DNA of 64,000 nucleotides, taken from positions 141,228 to 205,227 of the IMG/VR virus record IMGVR_UViG_3300031576_000002; one strand, written 5' to 3'. This document shows positions 63,553 to 64,000 of this stretch, piece by piece (the stretch's first letter is position 1; every line of letters begins with the position of its first letter). The stretch comes from a virus. The notes under the pieces are model-generated. The model saw only the letters and a list, made by a program, of their open reading frames with translations. It was not told the DNA's origin and did no database searches. Position numbers and translations under genes: made by a program.

Positions 63553-64000
63553 TTAAGCCTTGATGCGCAAGCGTGCAGAGCTGCCGGACAAATCATCTGG
63601 GAGTGCTACATTGTAACGCTCTTCGCGCAAGAGTTTGACAGGATCTGCACGCACGACATGGTGTCTACCCTGCAACCCTCGGGAGGTCCAGGCGCCTTCG
63701 AAGCTCTGAATCACCACGTCCAGGGTCTCATCTGAGACCGCCGAGAACAGTAGTGGGTAGTCCAGCTCGATCTCGGTGGGGCTCACCCGCGCCGCAAATC
63801 GAGCGGTGCCCACGATCTCTGCCGTCTTCTGACGGTGCAGCCACACTTCAACGACAGGCGGCGGAGCTTGTGTCGGGTTACCTGTCATGGACAGCCCCAG
63901 GCGCACCGCCATCGTGTCGAATACTCCGAGGAAGGTCTCGTAGCACATACGGCAGAAGCGCCCTGCCGTCGCCGTGCCAAAAGGAGCCAGCGTGGGCTGC
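63553..64000 (-). CDS. Virion-block protein, 5' end beyond window
   Basis: The frame is open to the right edge; an internal ATG at 63948 (CYETFLGV) is only a fallback start. Before it the frame reads GRFCRMCYE, adding one Cys pair. The known part is beta-rich (VEVWLHRQKTAEIVGTARF) with a basic C-terminus. Probably structural. Confidence 0.65.
   Translation of the reverse strand, partial: QPTLAPFGTATAGRFCRMCYETFLGVFDTMAVRLGLSMTGNPTQAPPPVVEVWLHRQKTAEIVGTARFAARVSPTEIELDYPLLFSAVSDETLDVVIQSFEGAWTSRGLQGRHHVVRADPVKLLREERYNVALPDDLSGSSARLRIKA

Noticed and set aside
1-64000. CRISPR array
   Set aside because: No set of regularly spaced direct repeats was seen on either strand.

Overview
The window is a dense block of phage-type DNA, most likely part of a large tailed-phage (Caudoviricetes) genome or a prophage-like element. 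Almost every gene lies on the minus strand. Genes are short, packed with 4-nt stop/start overlaps (ATGA, GTGA, TTGA), and GTG and TTG starts are common. No rRNA, plasmid-replication, CRISPR or host metabolic genes are visible. The host cannot be named from the sequence. The mix of Shine-Dalgarno genes with clearly leaderless genes would fit a host that tolerates leaderless mRNAs.

Layout, read right to left (the direction of transcription). 64000-56100 holds virion-type genes: several beta-rich structural proteins, a large appendage-like protein (57027-58562), a small winged-helix protein, a SAM methyltransferase and an acidic zinc-ribbon protein. 56100-43300 is an accessory block with a MazG-like/DUF550 hydrolase, a spanin-like membrane protein, paired HTH proteins, a DNA methyltransferase (46624-48153), an NYN-domain nuclease and many small zinc-binding or membrane proteins. 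43300-20400 continues with tandem DUF1566 genes, a tRNA-His guanylyltransferase-like protein (Thg1), a DUF4419 protein, a DHH phosphoesterase carrying two inserted metal-binding modules, an HNH endonuclease and an RNA-ligase fragment. 20400-8300 has an ABC-type ATPase, an AT-hook/winged-helix chromatin-like protein, tRNA-Lys(UUU), lipoproteins and a nucleotidyltransferase. 8300-1 has a YunG-like protein, a conserved phage gene split by an HNH endonuclease, a DUF5615-like/nucleotidyltransferase pair and a very large polyvalent-type protein that runs off the left edge.

Three tnpB genes are present and no tnpA is visible. Two (5475-6647 and 18861-20033) are near-identical copies in 1228-bp units. 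Each unit ends in ~17-bp terminal inverted repeats and is flanked by 8-bp direct repeats, which is unlike ordinary IS200/IS605 elements. The third (15993-17159) belongs to a different tnpB lineage and has cut the last codons off a lipoprotein gene.

A recurring promoter, GYGKAA-N16/17-TATAGT, lies upstream of many minus-strand genes. In several cases the start codon begins only 6-7 nt after the -10 box, so the mRNA should be leaderless. Canonical TTGACA promoters also occur, so there appear to be two promoter classes.

At least five genes look split by single frameshifts, one of them at a 15-G tract. These may be uncorrected indels, real decay or phase variation. They lower confidence in the exact protein ends at those places.
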